From assembly GCA_947497145.1 (NCBI GenBank), contig CANMFQ010000010.1:62001-126000 (forward strand): a stretch of DNA of 64,000 nt, in the 5' to 3' direction. Position numbers and translations under genes: made by a program. This stretch comes from an uncultured Flavobacteriaceae bacterium. Its GTDB lineage: Bacteria > Bacteroidota > Bacteroidia > Flavobacteriales > Flavobacteriaceae. Below are positions 60,836 to 64,000 of the stretch, piece after piece. Numbering within the stretch: position 1 is the first letter of the stretch; the number at the start of each line of letters is the position of its first letter. The notes under the pieces are model-generated. The model was not told the origin of the DNA. It ran no database searches and saw nothing but the letters and a program-made list of their open reading frames with translations.

Positions 60836-61605
60836 TGAACAATATTTACGTTTGAAGATCTGTACCTTTCTATTTTTTCCATTGGCAAGTCGTTCTCAAA
60901 TACCAGAACATCTAAATCATCTACATCGCAAACCTTGAAGGACGCCGCAGTATTTAGTTTCTCGGTATCCACAATCGCAAGCGTAGACTTTGCGCGAACA
61001 ACCATTTCTTTTTTTACCAGCGATTCTTCATAAATGGGCACGGTCACTCCAAATTCCAAATGAATATTGCTTACTCCGAGAATAAGCCAATCTGTTCTGA
61101 TGGAGGCGATTTTTGACAGGGTTTCCAAACCCTGGGTCACCCTGGCCTTACCCGCGACCCTTCCCCCTATGAAATGGAGGTCTATTTTCGGATGTTCCCG
61201 AAGTACTTCTACAATAGGGAAACTATTGGTAAAGATTGTGAGCTCCATATCCCTCGGTACTTGTTGGGCAATGGCCATATTGGATGTGCCACCGTCAATA
61301 AAGACCGTTTGGCCCGATTTTAGAAACGGAACGGCCTTTTGGGCCATCTGTGTCTTTGCCACAGAGGTCAACAGTGCCCTGTCACCATAATCAAGAGGAA
61401 TGCCCGACCTCGGAATAGCTCCACCCCTTACTTTGGTGATCAATCCTTTTTCATCCATTTCTCCCAAATCCCTTCTTATCGTATCGTCCGATACCTGAAG
61501 CTCATCGACCAGTTCATTGATATATACACTCTCCCTTTTTTTTAGGCTATCTAAAATGTGGGCAAATCGCTCTTCCTTCAACATAAAACGCAAGATATTG
61601 CACAA
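60832..61605 (-). CDS. DeoR-family transcriptional regulator
   Basis: VYINELVDELQVSDDTIRRDLGEMDEKGLITKVRGGA; FIDGGTSNMAIAQQVP. Likely real start 61584 (MLKEERF). Confidence 0.88.
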   Translation of the reverse strand: MCNILRFMLKEERFAHILDSLKKRESVYINELVDELQVSDDTIRRDLGEMDEKGLITKVRGGAIPRSGIPLDYGDRALLTSVAKTQMAQKAVPFLKSGQTVFIDGGTSNMAIAQQVPRDMELTIFTNSFPIVEVLREHPKIDLHFIGGRVAGKARVTQGLETLSKIASIRTDWLILGVSNIHLEFGVTVPIYEESLVKKEMVVRAKSTLAIVDTEKLNTAASFKVCDVDDLDVLVFENDLPMEKIERYRSSNVNIVQ

Positions 61606-61689
61606 ATATAAAATAAATACCTACATTTACCGCATAAAACGAGAATAATTAATAGTATATACTTATATAAATAGGAAATTTGCGGTTTA

Positions 61690-62760
61690 ATGGAAAAGGA
61701 TAATATGTTGAACGTAGGGATTTTGGGGTGCGGTCCCATTTCACAATTCGCCCATTTGGAGGCCTGTCAAAAGGCCCGAAATGTAAGGCTTTACAGTGTT
61801 TGCGATACAGCGAGGGAACTCGCAGAAAAAATGGCCCATTTTTATGGTGCGGACAAGGTATATACCAACTATGACGAAATGCTGGAGGATAAAGACTTAG
61901 ATGCGGTTATCATTGCCACTAGTGACGCCTTTCATATTCCCGCAGCGATAAAAGCAATAGAGAGCGACAAGCATGTGTTGGTGGAAAAGCCATTAGGGGC
62001 CGACCTTCAGGAAGCCCTGACCCTCGAGAAACTTGTCTCAAAATCGGGCCTCACATTTCAGGTAGGTCATATGAAGCGTTTTGATGCCGGAATCGTATCC
62101 GCCAAGAACTTCATTGATAACGAGATGGGCGGAATGGTTGCTTTTAAAGCGTGGTACTGTGATTCAACGCACCGCTATGACCAGACAGATAGCACTCAAC
62201 CGGTACCCGTTTTGGGAAAGAATACGACAAAGCCCACAAGAAATCCCAAGGAAAACCTTCGTCGCTACTTCATGATGGCACATGGTAGCCATTTGCTCGA
62301 TACCGCAAGATTCCTAGCGGGGAGAATCAATAGTGTACAAGCGCATCTTGTCGAAAAGAACGGCATGTACAATTGGTTTGTCGATACAGGATTTGAGAAT
62401 GGAGCCAATGGACATCTTGACCTCACCGTTGCGGTACGGATGGATTGGCACGAAGGCTTCCATATCTATGGAGAGCAGGGAAGCGTTCTCGCCAAGACCT
62501 ATAACCCTTGGTATTTTAAGGTCAGCGAGGTTCAATGCTTCTCGGAAAAGGACGGTCAGTATCGACAAGTATTGGATAACAAAGCCCATTTTTTTGCCCT
62601 GCAGTTAGAGTCATTTGCCGAGTGCATATTGAACGGGGCTCCGCAAAAGGGAACAAATATCAAAGAGGGGATTGAATCCATTAAAGGCATGTTGGCCATA
62701 GACCGATCTGTAAAAACAGGAAAAAGAATATCGTTGGACGAAGTAACCGGTGCGCTATGA
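61690..62760 (+). CDS. Gfo/Idh/MocA-family oxidoreductase
   Basis: NVGILGCGPISQFAHLEACQKA, DAVIIATSDAFHIPAAIKAIESDKHVLVEKPLGAD. Confidence 0.9.
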   Translation: MEKDNMLNVGILGCGPISQFAHLEACQKARNVRLYSVCDTARELAEKMAHFYGADKVYTNYDEMLEDKDLDAVIIATSDAFHIPAAIKAIESDKHVLVEKPLGADLQEALTLEKLVSKSGLTFQVGHMKRFDAGIVSAKNFIDNEMGGMVAFKAWYCDSTHRYDQTDSTQPVPVLGKNTTKPTRNPKENLRRYFMMAHGSHLLDTARFLAGRINSVQAHLVEKNGMYNWFVDTGFENGANGHLDLTVAVRMDWHEGFHIYGEQGSVLAKTYNPWYFKVSEVQCFSEKDGQYRQVLDNKAHFFALQLESFAECILNGAPQKGTNIKEGIESIKGMLAIDRSVKTGKRISLDEVTGAL

Positions 62761-63599
62761 TACCACTTGCCATTTTCGCCAAAACCTACGGAGTGGATGC
62801 TCCAAAAGAACTGGCCGCTCAATTGGAAGAGGATAAAATTGCTGCCGTCCACTATAATATGACCTGTTCGGGGCTATCCAGCTTGCCGAAGGAAATTCCG
62901 CAGGAAAAAATCCAAGAGATAAGGGAGCAAGTACTTTCAAGGAACATTGAAATCGTTGGTGTATCAGCGACCTTCAACATGGTACACCCCAATAGGGCAG
63001 AAATTGAAAAAGGCCTTGAATCCTTAAAAGCAATCGCGGAGGCTTCGCGACAGCTAAAAAGCAATGTTATCACCCTTTGCACGGGCTCAAAGAATGCCCA
63101 GGATAAATGGAAATGGCATCCGGAGAACAGCTCGGAAAAGACCTGGAGCCAATTTCTGGATACGTTGGAGAAGGCAATTGTAATTGCGGAGGAAAACGAT
63201 GTTATACTTGGGATAGAACCCGAAACCGCCAACGTGGTCAATAGCTCCGCCAAAGCGAAAATACTTCTTGCTGACCTACAGAGCGATAGGGTCAAAATCA
63301 TACTGGACCCTGCCAATCTTTTTGATTCGGCCAAGGACAAAAATTCCATTCGGGAAATTGTCTCCAAAAGTTTTGATTTACTGTATGAGGATATTGCCGT
63401 TGCCCACGCCAAAGACCGAAGTTTGGATGGAACGATTAGGGCCGCCGGTAAGGGCGACATAGATTTCGAACATTTTATTGGGCTTCTTCACCAATCAGGT
63501 TTTCAAGGTCCTTTGGTGATGCACGGTCTGAAAGCCGAAGAAATACCTTTTGCGACCCACTATCTAAATACCCAGCTCGATGCCATTTTACGTTCGTAA
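62757..63599 (+). CDS. Sugar phosphate isomerase/epimerase (TIM barrel)
   Basis: NVITLCTGSKN, ILGIEPETANVVNSSAKAKILL, VKIILDPANLFD, IAVAHAKDRSLDGTIRAAGKGDIDFEHFIGLL; 4-bp overlap with the upstream gene. Confidence 0.87.
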   Translation: MIPLAIFAKTYGVDAPKELAAQLEEDKIAAVHYNMTCSGLSSLPKEIPQEKIQEIREQVLSRNIEIVGVSATFNMVHPNRAEIEKGLESLKAIAEASRQLKSNVITLCTGSKNAQDKWKWHPENSSEKTWSQFLDTLEKAIVIAEENDVILGIEPETANVVNSSAKAKILLADLQSDRVKIILDPANLFDSAKDKNSIREIVSKSFDLLYEDIAVAHAKDRSLDGTIRAAGKGDIDFEHFIGLLHQSGFQGPLVMHGLKAEEIPFATHYLNTQLDAILRS

Positions 63600-64000
63600 T
63601 AAAGACACTTTTTACTTTAACAAGAAAGGGAATGGGAAACCTTTGGTTTTTCTTCACGGTCTGGGCGGAAACCTGAACCAAGTCAACAATCTCTTTGAGG
63701 GCACAGAAAATATCGAATATATTTCGTTTGATTTTAGGGGTCATGGGCAAACCATGGGCCGTTTGGATGAAGAACATGTTTCTATGCTCTCGTTTGCTGA
63801 AGATGTCTTCCATTTAGCAGAACATTTATCTCTGGACGAAACAAATATTGGTGGGATTTCACTCGGTGCAGCTATCTCGATTCGATTCGCACTTGACCAT
63901 CCCGAAAAGGTTAAAAAACTCATTTTGGTCCGTCCTTCCTGGTTGGATAGCCCAAATCCGGTGCATCTAAATATTCTTAAAGAAATCGCCGCTTTGATAG
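63580..64000 (+). CDS. Alpha/beta hydrolase (partial, runs off window)
   Basis: ATG at 63580 overlaps upstream CDS: MPFYVRNKDTFYFNKKGNGKPLVFLHGLGGNLNQVNNL...ISFDFRGHGQT...NIGGISLGAAISIRFALDHPEKVKKLILVRPSW; HGxG and GxSxG motifs. Confidence 0.85.
   Translation, partial: MPFYVRNKDTFYFNKKGNGKPLVFLHGLGGNLNQVNNLFEGTENIEYISFDFRGHGQTMGRLDEEHVSMLSFAEDVFHLAEHLSLDETNIGGISLGAAISIRFALDHPEKVKKLILVRPSWLDSPNPVHLNILKEIAALI

Noticed and set aside
62852-63460. 202-aa minus-strand ORF
   Set aside because: Antisense to the sugar isomerase/epimerase; Ser/Leu-rich shadow translation.

Overview
AT-rich Bacteroidota (most likely Flavobacteriaceae) chromosomal segment. The backbone carries ordinary envelope and regulatory genes: several secreted beta-propeller lipoproteins, three LytS-type kinase / LytTR regulator pairs, TonB-dependent receptors (one next to a DUF4249-type protein, one next to a GLPGLI protein), a cryptochrome/photolyase operon, a metzincin/patatin locus, an HxlR-NudC-DinB cluster and an S41 peptidase. 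Accessory parts: (i) 32.4-39.8 kb, a tightly coupled five-gene operon that looks like an anti-phage system: beta-type DNA methyltransferase, HerA/DUF87 ATPase, NurA-like nuclease with a Cys4 insertion, HNH + SMC/ABC-type ATPase fusion (Septu PtuB/PtuA-like), and a second HNH protein; (ii) 39.9-42.5 kb, a decayed Tn3-family element (truncated resolvase, a 28-bp res-like crossover site, a truncated transposase N-terminus) holding a secreted-protein gene; (iii) 55.8 kb to the window end, higher-GC DNA starting with an intact Tn3-family transposase, followed by a sugar-utilisation cluster. A dispersed intergenic repeat family occurs at the edges of these accessory blocks. No rRNA, tRNA or CRISPR array was recognised. 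All assignments come from reading the sequence and translations; no database search was run.
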